NCBI RefSeq assembly: GCF_001938945.1
Contig: NZ_MKIO01000047.1
Span: forward strand, 62,001-126,000
DNA from: Xaviernesmea rhizosphaerae
GTDB lineage: Bacteria > Pseudomonadota > Alphaproteobacteria > Rhizobiales > Rhizobiaceae
DNA: 64,000 bases
Reading direction: 5' to 3'
Position numbers and translations under genes: made by a program. Positions 44,012 to 54,163 of this stretch are shown piece after piece. Position 1 is the first letter of the stretch, and each line of letters starts with the position of its first letter. The notes below the pieces were generated by a model. It was not told where the DNA came from and made no database searches. It saw nothing but the letters and a program-made list of their open reading frames with translations.

Positions 44012-44677
44012 TCAGTTTTCCTGGATCGGCGCGATGGAGATTTCTACGCGGCGGTTCTGGGCGCGGCCGGCTTCGGTGGCGTTGGAGGCGATGGGGCGCT
44101 CCTGGCCGTAGCCGATGGCCGACATGCGGCGCTGGTCGACGCCCTGGCTGGCCAGGTAATTGGCGACCGAGGCGGCGCGGCGTTCCGACAAGCCCTGATT
44201 ATAGGCGGGATTGCCCACGGAGTCCGTGTGGCCGTCGACGTCGATCAGGGTCTTGTTGAACTTGTTCAGAACGATCGCGACCGAGTTCAGCGTGGCGTAG
44301 AAGCCCGGATTGACCTGATCCTGGTCGGTGGCGAAGGTGACGTTGGACGGCATGTTCAGGACGATGCGGTCGCCGACGCGGGTCACGGACACGCCGGTGC
44401 CCTGCAACTGCGCGCGCAGCTCCGACTCCTGGTTGTCCATGTACTTGCCGATCAGGCCGCCGCCGAGCGCGCCGATGCCGGCGCCGATCAGGGCGCCATT
44501 GCGCCGGCCGCGCGCATCCTTGCCGATCAGAAGGCCGGTGGCAGCGCCCAGGCCCGCGCCGATCAGCGCGCCGCCGGCCGTGTTCGACATCTTCTGTTCG
44601 CCCGTATAGGGATCGACAGTCGTGCAGCCGGAAAGATAGACGGCCGCAACGGCCAGGATGGCAATTCTCTTCATCAT
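44012..44677 (-). CDS. OmpA-family lipoprotein with glycine zipper
   Basis: Outer-membrane-associated lipoprotein of about 221 residues. The lipobox is LSGC with Cys18. A glycine-zipper segment follows (GGALIGAGLGAATGLLIG and GALIGAGIGALGGGLIG, about 35-78), then the OmpA peptidoglycan-binding domain with VDGHTDSVGNPAYNQGLSERRA near 148-169, where the Asp and Arg contact diaminopimelate. It belongs to the YiaD group and likely tethers membrane to wall. Two adjacent ATGs (44677, 44674). Convergent with epmB. Confidence 0.9.
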   Translation of the reverse strand: MMKRIAILAVAAVYLSGCTTVDPYTGEQKMSNTAGGALIGAGLGAATGLLIGKDARGRRNGALIGAGIGALGGGLIGKYMDNQESELRAQLQGTGVSVTRVGDRIVLNMPSNVTFATDQDQVNPGFYATLNSVAIVLNKFNKTLIDVDGHTDSVGNPAYNQGLSERRAASVANYLASQGVDQRRMSAIGYGQERPIASNATEAGRAQNRRVEISIAPIQEN

Positions 44678-44837
44678 CGAATCAAGGGTCCCCCGATGGA
44701 TACATGGCCGTTCATAGCATCGATTGCGGCGGGAAGATGAACCCTGCACGATGGCGTGATCATGGCGTGACGGAAAATTCCTTCGGGCCGCGTCTTTTGC
44801 GCGATGTGCGATCGATCGCCGCGCGCCGGCAAGCGGA

Positions 44838-45413
44838 TCAGAGCGCCTTGTAGAAAATGGTCGTGTCGCAGAAGCGCCCATCGGGCCAGAGCGCGTAATT
44901 CGGCACCACGCCGCTCTTCCTCCAGCCGAGCTTCTCATAAAGTGTCTCCGCTGGGCTGCCCGTCGCCGTGTCGAGCACCAGCAGGCTCTTGCCCGCATCG
45001 CGCGCCCGCGCTTCCGCCGCCGCCAGAAGCCGGCGGGCGAGGCAGGCGCCACGGGCTGAACGGTGAACGAGCAGCTTCTTGAGATCCGCGCGATGCGGCT
45101 GGTTGGGCGGCTGCTTCAGGCCGAGCTGCACCGTGCCGACCATATGGCCCGCCCACTCCACGCCGAGAAGAACGATGGCACCGGCGTCAACGCCGGCAGC
45201 GACCTCCCGCCAATAGGCTTCGGCTTCCGCCTGCGAGAAGCCGGCCATGAAGCCGACGGAGGCGCCGCCGTCGATGCAATCGAGCAGGATCCCGGCAAGA
45301 TCGGGAAGGGCGGCCAGCGCCTCCTTTGCGGACAAGTGGGTGAGCCGCTCGGCGGCCCCAAGGTCTTTGGAAGGCGCAGTGGACGGCGCGGCCGAGGAGG
45401 GCGAGGATGGCAT
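44838..45413 (-). CDS. GNAT-family N-acetyltransferase
   Basis: Acetyl-CoA-dependent acetyltransferase of 191 residues, substrate unknown. The fold is visible as VGTVQLGLKQPP, LLVHRSARGACLARRLLAAAEARA (acetyl-CoA pyrophosphate loop RSARGACLA near 118-127), LLVLDTATGSPAETLYEKLGWRK and the C-terminal TIFYKAL. The first 20 residues are a Ser/Pro/Ala-rich extension. It lies 29 nt downstream of the XRE-cupin regulator on the same strand, so the pair probably forms an operon, and the regulator may control it. Confidence 0.88.
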   Translation of the reverse strand: MPSSPSSAAPSTAPSKDLGAAERLTHLSAKEALAALPDLAGILLDCIDGGASVGFMAGFSQAEAEAYWREVAAGVDAGAIVLLGVEWAGHMVGTVQLGLKQPPNQPHRADLKKLLVHRSARGACLARRLLAAAEARARDAGKSLLVLDTATGSPAETLYEKLGWRKSGVVPNYALWPDGRFCDTTIFYKAL

Positions 45414-45442
45414 GAAGGCCTCTTGAGAAAAGGGGGAGATGG

Positions 45443-46033
45443 TCAGGTTTCGTGCCGGTGCAGGATCACCGCATAGCGCGCCGGCTCGGCATGAGGGTTT
45501 TCAAAGATCTGGCCGTCGCTCAGCCGCATGAACAGGCAATCGCCCGCCTGCAGCGCATGCGTGGTCTCACCCGATGTCAGCCGCATCGCCCCTTCGAGGA
45601 TCCAGACATGCTGGCTGACGCCGCTGTCGAACACATGGGGATCAAACACCACGCGTCCGCCGGGCGGAAACTCCACCTCGATCACATCGACGGGCGAGCC
45701 CGTGCGCTCCGGCGAGACCGAGCGGCGGCGATAGCCTGTGGCCGGATCGCGCCAGACGCGCTGGCGGTCGCGCCGCGACAGCGGATCCTCCTGCGTTTCC
45801 TCCTCCGCGAAGAAGCGCGACAGGGTGGTGTCGAGCGCGGCGCAGAGGCGGTTGAGCAGCTGCGCCGTCGGGCTCGCCTCGCCGCGCTCGATGCGCGAGA
45901 TCATGGCGCGGGAAACGCCGGCGCGCTCGGCCAGCGCGTCCAGCGTCAGCCGCTGCGCCTGGCGCAGCGCCTTCAGCCGCTCGCCCAAGCGGCTGTCGAT
46001 GCTGTCTTCAAAGGTGTCCTTGCCCAATTCCAT
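45443..46033 (-). CDS. XRE-family regulator with C-terminal cupin
   Basis: Transcription factor of 196 residues: an N-terminal lambda-repressor-like HTH (about 16-70; RLKALRQAQRLTLDALAERAGVSRAMISRIERGEASP) and a C-terminal cupin (about 115-190; VEFPPGGRVVFDPHVFDSGVSQHVWILEGAMRLT). These regulators sense small molecules through the cupin; the ligand is unknown. A perfect palindrome directly before its start is the likely autoregulatory site. The downstream GNAT gene is the probable target. Confidence 0.9.
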   Translation of the reverse strand: MELGKDTFEDSIDSRLGERLKALRQAQRLTLDALAERAGVSRAMISRIERGEASPTAQLLNRLCAALDTTLSRFFAEEETQEDPLSRRDRQRVWRDPATGYRRRSVSPERTGSPVDVIEVEFPPGGRVVFDPHVFDSGVSQHVWILEGAMRLTSGETTHALQAGDCLFMRLSDGQIFENPHAEPARYAVILHRHET

Positions 46034-46036
46034 GAT

Positions 46037-46054
46037 AAGAGAATAAATTCTCTT
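46037..46054. promoter_or_regulatory. Palindromic operator upstream of XRE-cupin gene
   Basis: AAGAGAA-TAAA-TTCTCTT, perfect 7-bp arms, 3 nt before the start codon of the regulator; probable autoregulatory binding site. Confidence 0.65.
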
Positions 46055-46181
46055 TTGGTGGAGTCAAGCGGATCGCTGCGGGATTCCTGCCGCGGCATCG
46101 GGCGGGGACAGGGCGAAGAAGCCCGGAAGCCCGGCATTTCCCGCTTTGCGCCCGGGATATGCGCTGCTATATGCCGCCCCC

Positions 46182-48005
<1,824 letters not shown>

Positions 48006-48106
48006 GAAGCTCTCAGCTTCTTCTTGATCTTGTCGCCTGATTTCGTCAGGCTTGTCCCCGAGGCCGGCAGGGCATCCGCGTCCTGCCGCTTCTCCGGGAG
48101 GTTGCC

Positions 48107-48478
48107 ATGCACAAGTTCAAGATCGTCAAGGCGGCGAACGGCCAGTTTCGCGTGCAGTTCGCCTATAATGCCGAGGTCATGGTCTGGTCGGAAAACTATG
48201 CGTCCAAGGCCAGCGCGAAGAACTGCATCGAATCGCTGAAGAAGAATGTGCCCGATGCCGCCGTCGTCGACCTCACGCGCGAGGAGACGGGCTCAGGCTA
48301 CCGCTTCGAGATCGCCGACAGCAAGGACCAGTTCATCGTCCGCTTCCGGGCCTCCAATGGCGAGGTGATGGTGCAGTCGGAACGCTATGCGTCCAAGGCC
48401 AGCGCCAAGAACTGCATCGAATCGCTGAAGAAGAACGCGCCCGAGGCGCCTGTCGACGACGAGACGGTCGCGGCCTGA
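48107..48478 (+). CDS. DUF1508 (YegP-like) protein with two tandem repeats
   Basis: Cytosolic protein of 123 residues made of two copies of the DUF1508 module. Each copy runs FKIVKAANGQFRVQFAYN... or FEIADSKDQFIVRFRASN..., then an almost identical YASKASAKNCIESLKKN (about 31-47 and 93-109). The near identity of the second half of each repeat at the DNA level suggests recent duplication or gene conversion. Function unknown; YegP homologues occur widely as small housekeeping proteins. Confidence 0.9.
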   Translation: MHKFKIVKAANGQFRVQFAYNAEVMVWSENYASKASAKNCIESLKKNVPDAAVVDLTREETGSGYRFEIADSKDQFIVRFRASNGEVMVQSERYASKASAKNCIESLKKNAPEAPVDDETVAA

Positions 48479-48588
48479 CGCGCCGGTCTTTCCGGGCCGT
48501 CAGGATCGGTTTATCATGTGCAATGCCCGATAAGGCCGGCCTCGCCTTGAAGCCCGGCCTTATCGCCGTTCGCTCTGGGAGATCCCGC

Positions 48589-48816
48589 ATGACCCAAGCC
48601 ATCAGAACCGCCGATCTCGCTCTGGACGAGCGCCTCCTGGCAGAAGCCGAGGCGCTGAAGATCGACGTGCCCCGCGCGGCCGCCGAGGGTGTCGCCCAGG
48701 CCGTGAAGGCGGAGAAGGAGCGTCTCTGGCGGATCGAGAATGCTGAGGCGATTGCTGCATGCAACGACTATGTCGCCAAACATGGCCTGCCACTGGCGCG
48801 GTATCGCCAATTCTAA
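48589..48816 (+). CDS. ccdA: CcdA-family antitoxin
   Basis: Antitoxin of 75 residues. The N-terminus is a ribbon-helix-helix DNA-binding part (LDERLLAEAEALKIDVPRAAAEGV) and the C-terminus the toxin-wrapping tail with RLWRIENAEAIAACNDYVAKHGLPLARYRQF, which closely follows the CcdA pattern (W...EN.eai...N.yv...G.pL...r.F). GGGAG precedes the ATG at 48589. The toxin gene starts 77 nt downstream, a wider gap than usual for ccdAB. Confidence 0.9.
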   Translation: MTQAIRTADLALDERLLAEAEALKIDVPRAAAEGVAQAVKAEKERLWRIENAEAIAACNDYVAKHGLPLARYRQF

Positions 48817-48893
48817 AGTCAACCGGGTCAGCGCTATTCGACCGCTTTGCCTATTGTGGCCGGTGAAGGGGTGCTTTGGCTGGAGGTGTTCCG

Positions 48894-49193
48894 ATGGCGC
48901 GGTTCGATGTCTATCAGATGAAGGCAGACGGCGCACTTGTGGTCGACGTTCAATCCTCTCTTCTTGATGGCCTGGATACGCGTGTTGTCGTTCCTCTCCT
49001 GCCGCTGGGAGCGTTGGCATATCCCATCGCGCGTCTCAATCCGATGATCACGGTCGATGGAACGTCCTACCTGATGGCCACGCAATTCATCGGAACGGTG
49101 CCAGAGCGCGCCGTCAGCGCGACGATCGCCAATTTGAAGCAGCGGGGTGACGACATCACCGCCGCCCTTGACTTCCTCTTTCAGGGCTTCTGA
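48894..49193 (+). CDS. ccdB: CcdB-family toxin (C-terminal Trp replaced)
   Basis: Protein of 99 residues with the CcdB fold: MARFDVYQMK, LVVDVQSSLLDGLDTRVVVPLLP and PMITVDGTSYLMATQFIGTVP align with Escherichia CcdB. In F-plasmid CcdB the last three residues Trp-Gly-Ile poison DNA gyrase. Here the end reads FLFQGF, so the Trp is Gln and the Ile is Phe. The fold looks intact, but gyrase poisoning may be lost or altered. TGGAGG lies before the ATG at 48894. Confidence 0.88.
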   Translation: MARFDVYQMKADGALVVDVQSSLLDGLDTRVVVPLLPLGALAYPIARLNPMITVDGTSYLMATQFIGTVPERAVSATIANLKQRGDDITAALDFLFQGF

Positions 49194-49218
49194 TCCGGAT
49201 TGCGCGAACGATTGCCGG

Positions 49219-49956
49219 CTATTGATCGTCCGCGCAGGGCCAGCCGCCCGGAGCAGTCAGGCCCGTTGGCAGCTTTGTCTTGGCGTCGCCGCAAGCGAGA
49301 TCGACCTGTTCCTGTGTCAGGCCCTTCGCCTGGGACAGGTCCAGCCCCTCGATGCGGGTGAGGTAGAGGAAGGCCTGGTCGAAGCCGAGCTGGCCGGCGA
49401 GCTTGGCGCCGGTCAGCCGCGCGCGCGACAGGTTCGACAGGGCAAAACGGGTGTCGTTCAGCGTCGCGCCGGAGAAGTCGACGCGCGAGAGTTCCGCCTT
49501 CTCGAAATTCGCGCCCGTCAGATTGGCGCCGGCGAACTCGGCGCGCTGCAGTTCCGCGCCGGAGAAGTTCGCACCATTTGCCCTGATGCCGGAAAAATTC
49601 GAGCGATAGGCTTCGATGCGAGCGAAGTCCGCCCCTTGCGCCGTCGAGCCGGCGACGGAGGTGCGGATCATCCGCGCCTTCTCGAAACGGGCGCCATTGA
49701 GGTTGGAGCCGCTGAGATCGGTGGCGTTGAGATCGCTCTCGCTCAGGTTCGCGCCGTCGAGCGTGCTGGAGGACAGGAGGATGCGCGGCTTGTTGCAGCC
49801 GCTCCAGTCGATGCCGGAGGCGGGCGAGGCGCTGCAATCGGCGGCGGGGGCAGGGCCGGCAAGGCCGAGCGCCGCCGCTGCCGCGAGCATGGCCAAGAGC
49901 TGTCGCACAGGATCTGCCGGTGCCTTTTCAAAGGGCATTGCCGTTTCAGCCGTCAT
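49219..49956 (-). CDS. Exported pentapeptide-repeat protein
   Basis: Protein of 245 residues. The signal peptide is RQLLAMLAAAAALGLAGPAPA before ADCSAS. From about residue 60 to 190 the sequence is a run of A(D/N)LXX-type pentapeptides (DGANLSESDLNATDLSGSNL, GANFSGAELQRAEFAGANL), which fold as a right-handed beta helix. Two Cys pairs flank the repeats (DCSAS...SGC and LACGD...WPCADD). The ATG at 49956 has GGAGGAGA at a good distance. It converges on ccdB, but export makes it unlikely to act as a gyrase mimic. Function unknown. Confidence 0.87.
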   Translation of the reverse strand: MTAETAMPFEKAPADPVRQLLAMLAAAAALGLAGPAPAADCSASPASGIDWSGCNKPRILLSSSTLDGANLSESDLNATDLSGSNLNGARFEKARMIRTSVAGSTAQGADFARIEAYRSNFSGIRANGANFSGAELQRAEFAGANLTGANFEKAELSRVDFSGATLNDTRFALSNLSRARLTGAKLAGQLGFDQAFLYLTRIEGLDLSQAKGLTQEQVDLACGDAKTKLPTGLTAPGGWPCADDQ

Positions 49957-50337
49957 GTCCCGTATCTCCTCCCGACAGGCGCGCGTCGCACCTAATCTCA
50001 AACCCTCCGGCACCGCAAGCCGCGCGGGAGTCGGCATAGCGCAACCGGCCAGAGCCTTCCGGAGTTTCGGATGAAATCATGGCCATGGGAAGACATGGGG
50101 CGCATCCTGGGGCGCGCATTGGCCGCGCCCCGGCTTAATCCAGTGGCTTTTCGGGCCAATGCTCAGGGACATACGGGTCGCCTTCTTTCACGGTGTGTAG
50201 CGGGGCGGCCCGCCGATCGCCGCATCCGGAAGCCTGCATTTGCGGGCTTTTGGCCGGTCATGCCTTGACCTTTCAGCGTGAAACAGGCATTGCACCGCCT
50301 CAATCGCGCCTTGAGGGCGCTGGATAACGGAACAATC
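49957..50337. other. Spacer between pentapeptide-repeat gene and rbfA
   Basis: A 381-nt gap. On the minus strand a 34-codon open frame (50239 down to 50135) ends in GDPYVPEHWPEKPLD; it could be a very small gene or a gene remnant but lacks a clear ribosome-binding site. The region must also hold the rbfA promoter, because the usual upstream partner infB is absent. Confidence 0.4.
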
Positions 50338-50736
50338 ATGAGCAAACCGACCTCCTCGGCTCCCTCGCAGCGCATGCTGCGGGTCGGCGAGCAAGTCCGC
50401 GCTGCCATCACTCAGGTGCTGCAGCGTGGCGAGGTGCGCGACCCGGTGATCGAGACGACAGTGATTTCCATTTCGGAAGTCCGCATGTCGCCGGACCTGA
50501 AGATCGCCACCGCCTATGTTACGCCGCTCGGCGTGGCCGACCACAGCGAAACGATCGAAGCGCTGAACCGCAACGCCAAGTTCATTCGCGGGCGCCTCGG
50601 CCCGCAGCTGCGGCAGATGAAGTATATGCCGGAAGTCCGCTTCCGCGACGATACCAGCTTCGACAATTACAAGAAGATCGACGAGCTCCTGCGCTCGCCC
50701 GATGTCGTGCGCGATCTCGATCACGACGAGGATTAG
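50338..50736 (+). CDS. rbfA: 30S ribosome-binding factor A
   Basis: Small KH-fold protein (132 residues) that helps late 30S maturation and 16S 5'-end processing. QRMLRVGEQVRAAITQVLQRGEVRDP is the N-terminal helix; the KH core contains SISEVRMSPDLKIATAYVTPLG and LNRNAKFIRGRLGPQLRQMKYMPEVRFRDD. ATG at 50338 preferred; the open frame starts at 50278. In most bacteria infB is directly upstream; here it is not. A RIME-like repeat follows one base after its stop. Confidence 0.96.
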   Translation: MSKPTSSAPSQRMLRVGEQVRAAITQVLQRGEVRDPVIETTVISISEVRMSPDLKIATAYVTPLGVADHSETIEALNRNAKFIRGRLGPQLRQMKYMPEVRFRDDTSFDNYKKIDELLRSPDVVRDLDHDED

Positions 50737-50737
50737 G

Positions 50738-50832
50738 GCATCGGACCGAAAAGTGGGAACCGGTTTTCGGATAATCCGATGCAAAGACAAAGATCTGGAG
50801 CATCGGACCGAAAAGTGGGAACCGGTTTTCAG
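50738..50832. repeat. RIME-like element, copy 5 (two direct half-copies)
   Basis: The half-element GCATCGGACCGAAAAGTGGG... occurs at 50738 and again at 50800 in the same orientation, not as the usual closing palindrome. It lies between rbfA and truB, which run in the same direction. Confidence 0.75.
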
Positions 50833-51007
50833 TTCGCCGCTCCGAAACCTGACCGTAGAAGACGGGACAGGGTGTCGCTGTTTGTTTGCGGCATGACCGC
50901 CGGGTTCAGGCGGCTGCAGGGCGTTGTCGCCTGAGGGCGATCCGTGCCGAGATGAGAAGACCCGCGTGCCGATGCCGAAGAGCTTGGCCGGGCTTTGCCA
51001 GGATGGA

Positions 51008-51955
51008 ATGAAGAAGACGATGGGAAAACCGCGCAAACCCAAGGGCCGTCCGGTCTCCGGCTGGCTGATCCTCGACAAGCCGATCGATTTCGGCTCGACC
51101 GAGGCCGTGTCGAAGATCAAGTGGCTGTTCAAGGCGCAGAAGGCCGGCCATGCGGGCACGCTGGATCCGCTGGCCTCCGGCATGCTGCCGATCGCGCTCG
51201 GTGATGCCACCAAGACCGTGCCTTACGTGATGGACGGCCGCAAGATCTATGAATTCTCCGTGGCCTGGGGCGAGGAGCGCACAACGGACGATCTGGAGGG
51301 CGAGGTCAGCCAGCGTTCCGACAACCGTCCGTCGGAAGAGGCGATCCGCGCGCTGCTGCCGAATTATACCGGCGTGATCTCGCAGATCCCGCCGCAATTC
51401 TCAGCCATCAAGATCGATGGCGAGCGCGCCTATGATCTTGCCCGCGAAGGCGAGACGGTCGAGATTCCCGCCCGCGAGGTCGAGGTGTTCCGCCTGACGC
51501 TGCTCGGCTGCCTGCCCAATCTCGCCCATTTCGAGATCGAGTGCGGCAAGGGCACCTATGTCCGCTCGATCGCCCGCGATCTCGGCCGCGATCTCGGCTG
51601 TTATGGCCATATCGCTTCGCTGCGCCGCAGCTTCGTCGCGCCCTTTGCCGAGGACAGCATGGTGCCGCTCGCCGAACTGGTGGCGCTCGAAAAGATCGAG
51701 GACGAGGCCGAGCGCCTGGCGGCGCTCGACGCTTTCCTGATCGACACCAGCGAGGCGCTGGCGAGCCTGCCGCATCTGCCCGTCAATGACGACCAGGCCC
51801 ACCGCCTGCGCATGGGCAATCCGATCATCGTGCGCGGGCGCGATGCGCCGGTGGCCGAGCCGGAAGCCTATGCGACGGCGCGCGGCAGACTGGTGGCGAT
51901 CGGCGAAATCGCCGAGGGCGAATTCCGCCCCAAGCGGGTCTTCACGGAAAACTAG
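51008..51955 (+). CDS. truB: tRNA pseudouridine-55 synthase B
   Basis: Makes pseudouridine 55 in the T-loop of all tRNAs; 315 residues. The catalytic Asp is in KAGHAGTLDPLASGML near 47. Other family motifs: GWLILDKPIDFGST, SQIPPQFSAIKIDGERAYDLAREGE, and KGTYVRSIARDLGRDLG. The C-terminal PUA-like part (about 245-315) binds tRNA. Start choices are ATG 51008 (after CCAGGATGGA) and ATG 51020. The stop TAG shares its last base with the following RIME-like repeat. It pairs with rbfA as in most bacteria. Confidence 0.96.
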   Translation: MKKTMGKPRKPKGRPVSGWLILDKPIDFGSTEAVSKIKWLFKAQKAGHAGTLDPLASGMLPIALGDATKTVPYVMDGRKIYEFSVAWGEERTTDDLEGEVSQRSDNRPSEEAIRALLPNYTGVISQIPPQFSAIKIDGERAYDLAREGETVEIPAREVEVFRLTLLGCLPNLAHFEIECGKGTYVRSIARDLGRDLGCYGHIASLRRSFVAPFAEDSMVPLAELVALEKIEDEAERLAALDAFLIDTSEALASLPHLPVNDDQAHRLRMGNPIIVRGRDAPVAEPEAYATARGRLVAIGEIAEGEFRPKRVFTEN

Positions 51956-52060
51956 CATCGGACCGAAAAGTGGAACCCGGTTTTCGGACAACTCCGATGC
52001 GAGGCAAGACCAGCGCATCGGACCGAAAAGTGGGAGCCGGTTTTCGAGCGCATCCGAAGC
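51955..52060. repeat. RIME-like element, copy 6 (two direct half-copies)
   Basis: Two direct half-copies begin at 51955 and 52015, each starting GCATCGGACCGAAAAGTGG and ending in an inverted CCGATGC-like arm (the second arm, CCGAAGC, is degenerate). The first base of the element is the last base of the truB stop codon. Confidence 0.75.
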
Positions 52061-52243
52061 GCTTCAGCGCCCACTCCGGCCATCGCATGATCGGGCGGCA
52101 AGACAGGTTTCGCTAAAGCATTGGCAAGACGGGCTTTTGTCTTCGCTTCGCTGAATTTGTTTTGTTAAGGTCGCTGCGGATCTGCTTCGCGGCGTCTCCG
52201 ACCTGTCGCTGTCGGACCGCAAGGCGGGGAGTGCGATGGGGGC

Positions 52244-53956
52244 ATGGCCGAGACGGTGAAGACCAATCCTGAACGAGCGCCGCCTTGGCAGGTGGGACGG
52301 CGGATGCGCGTGCGCCGGCCGCTCGTGGTCTATCTGGCCGCCTTGCTGATGGTGGCGATCATCCCGTCCTTCATCTTCTCGCTGTTCATTCTCAAGCGCA
52401 GCGCGGACAATCAGGACGAGGTCGTCAGCCAGCTTCTGAGGGCCTCGACCACCTCGGTCAGCCGCGTGGTCGAGCGTGAAATCGACACGATGCTGACCAC
52501 GCTCAAGGTTCTTGCCGCGCTGCATCGGCCCGGGGACACCGATTTCAAGGCCTTTTACGACCGCTCGGTTTCCGCCCTTGCCGGCACGGGCACGCATCTT
52601 CTGATCGTTGACCGGAATTATCGCCAGCTGTTCAACACCCGCGTACGCTACGGCGCGCCGCTGCCGCCGGTGGCGGATCCCTCCTCGGTGGATCAGGCCT
52701 TCCGCTCGGGCACCACGGTGGTCTCCAACGTCTTCTTCGGCCGCACGGCAGGGCGCTGGGTCTTCAATGTCTATCTTCCGCTCGGCGACAACGGCACCTC
52801 CACGGAATGGGTGATGGCGCTGACGCGCGACGCCGAGGATCTGGCGCGCGTCGTCGGTCATGGCGCGCTCTCCAGCGGCTGGAACGCCGCGGTGCTGGAC
52901 AGCACCGGCCGCGTGATCGCCTCCTCCGACGCAACGATGCGGCCCGGCACTGCCTTCTTCCTGCAGATCGTTCCGGGCCCCGAGGCCGGGCTCGGTTCTG
53001 CCCGTTACAAGGGGGTCGATTACCGCACGGTCACGGAGTTTTCCGTGACCAGCGGCTGGCGCGTGGTGGCCTGGGCACGCCAGTCGGATGTCGATGCCCG
53101 CGTGGTCAAGTCCTTCCTCTGGCTGAGCCTTGGTGGCATGCTGTTTGCCGGGCTTGCCCTCGTCGGCTCCATGGCCATTGCCCGGATGCTGTCGCAGGGC
53201 GTGCGCGGTCTGGCGGAGGATGCGCGTCGGCTTGGCGCGGGAGAGCCTGTGGCACCCCGCCGCCACCGGATCACCGAACTCGAAGCCGTCTCGGAAGCAC
53301 TGGGGGCGGCGGCAGAGGCGCGCGCCAAGGCCGAGGGCGAGATCCACTTCCTCATGCGCGAGGTGGCGCATCGCTCGAAGAACCAGCTGACCGTCATCCA
53401 GTCCATGCTCAACCAGTCGGTCCATGCGCAGGGCACGGCACAGGATTTTGCCGAGACCTTCCGCCGCCGTCTTGCCGGCCTTGCCCGCTCCACCGACCTG
53501 ATGATCGCCCATGCGGCACAGGGGGTCGATATGGGCGAGCTTGCCCGCAACCAGCTGCAGCCCTTCGTGCCGGAGGAGGCCGGCCGCGTCGTCATCGATG
53601 GTCCGCCCCTGCGGCTGGATACGCAGGCCTCGCAGACGCTCGGCATGGCGCTGCACGAGCTGGCCACCAACGCCACCAAATATGGCGCGCTGGCCAACAG
53701 CCATGGCCGCGTCCGCCTGAGCTGGACGACAGACGAGACGGAGCTCCATCTGGTTTGGCGCGAGAGCGGTGCCGACCTGCCGGCCGAGACCACGCCGCCG
53801 CGCCGGGGTTTCGGCACCATGGTGCTGGAGCGCATGCTCGGCATGTCGCTCGATGCCAGGCTCAAGCGCGAGCGCCATGCCGACGGCATCGAATGGCAGG
53901 TGACCATTCCGCTGGCCAAGCTGTCGCCAGAGGCCAAGCCCGCGGAAACGCCGTGA
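52244..53956 (+). CDS. HWE-family sensor histidine kinase
   Basis: Membrane sensor of 570 residues. The first helix is LVVYLAALLMVAIIPSFIFSLFIL (about 27-50), followed by an extracellular sensing domain of the dCache type (about 55-275), a second helix (FLWLSLGGMLFAGLALVGSMAIA, about 287-310) and a HAMP-like linker. The H-box is EVAHRSKNQLTVIQSM with phosphorylated His376. The N-box HELATNATKYGAL and the short G-box GFGTMVLERML follow; the F-box is absent and TELHLVWRESG is present, all as in HWE/HisKA_2 kinases. No response regulator is adjacent, so its partner is elsewhere. Confidence 0.92.
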   Translation: MAETVKTNPERAPPWQVGRRMRVRRPLVVYLAALLMVAIIPSFIFSLFILKRSADNQDEVVSQLLRASTTSVSRVVEREIDTMLTTLKVLAALHRPGDTDFKAFYDRSVSALAGTGTHLLIVDRNYRQLFNTRVRYGAPLPPVADPSSVDQAFRSGTTVVSNVFFGRTAGRWVFNVYLPLGDNGTSTEWVMALTRDAEDLARVVGHGALSSGWNAAVLDSTGRVIASSDATMRPGTAFFLQIVPGPEAGLGSARYKGVDYRTVTEFSVTSGWRVVAWARQSDVDARVVKSFLWLSLGGMLFAGLALVGSMAIARMLSQGVRGLAEDARRLGAGEPVAPRRHRITELEAVSEALGAAAEARAKAEGEIHFLMREVAHRSKNQLTVIQSMLNQSVHAQGTAQDFAETFRRRLAGLARSTDLMIAHAAQGVDMGELARNQLQPFVPEEAGRVVIDGPPLRLDTQASQTLGMALHELATNATKYGALANSHGRVRLSWTTDETELHLVWRESGADLPAETTPPRRGFGTMVLERMLGMSLDARLKRERHADGIEWQVTIPLAKLSPEAKPAETP

Positions 53957-54163
53957 CCCTCGGCCTTTCACTTGCGTCGGCACGCTCTTTCTTTCCTCAG
54001 GAAGATGCGGTATAGGCAGCGCCAACATGAGGTTCGGCTGCGTTTGACGCGGCGGTTCCCGCATTTTGCGCGAACCCTCTTCATGGGCTTGAACGGCCGC
54101 AGCTAGACGACATCCCGGCTGCAGGCGACCTGAAATCCTAAAAATAGAAGAAAGGATGACACG

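Noticed and set aside
49219..49956. Pentapeptide-repeat protein as a gyrase-protecting partner of nearby CcdB
   Set aside because: It carries a clear signal peptide and cysteine pairs, so it is most likely periplasmic and cannot shield cytosolic gyrase.
50135..50239. 34-codon minus-strand frame ending GDPYVPEHWPEKPLD
   Set aside because: No clear ribosome-binding site or family; too short to support without conservation evidence. Kept only as a note in the spacer entry.
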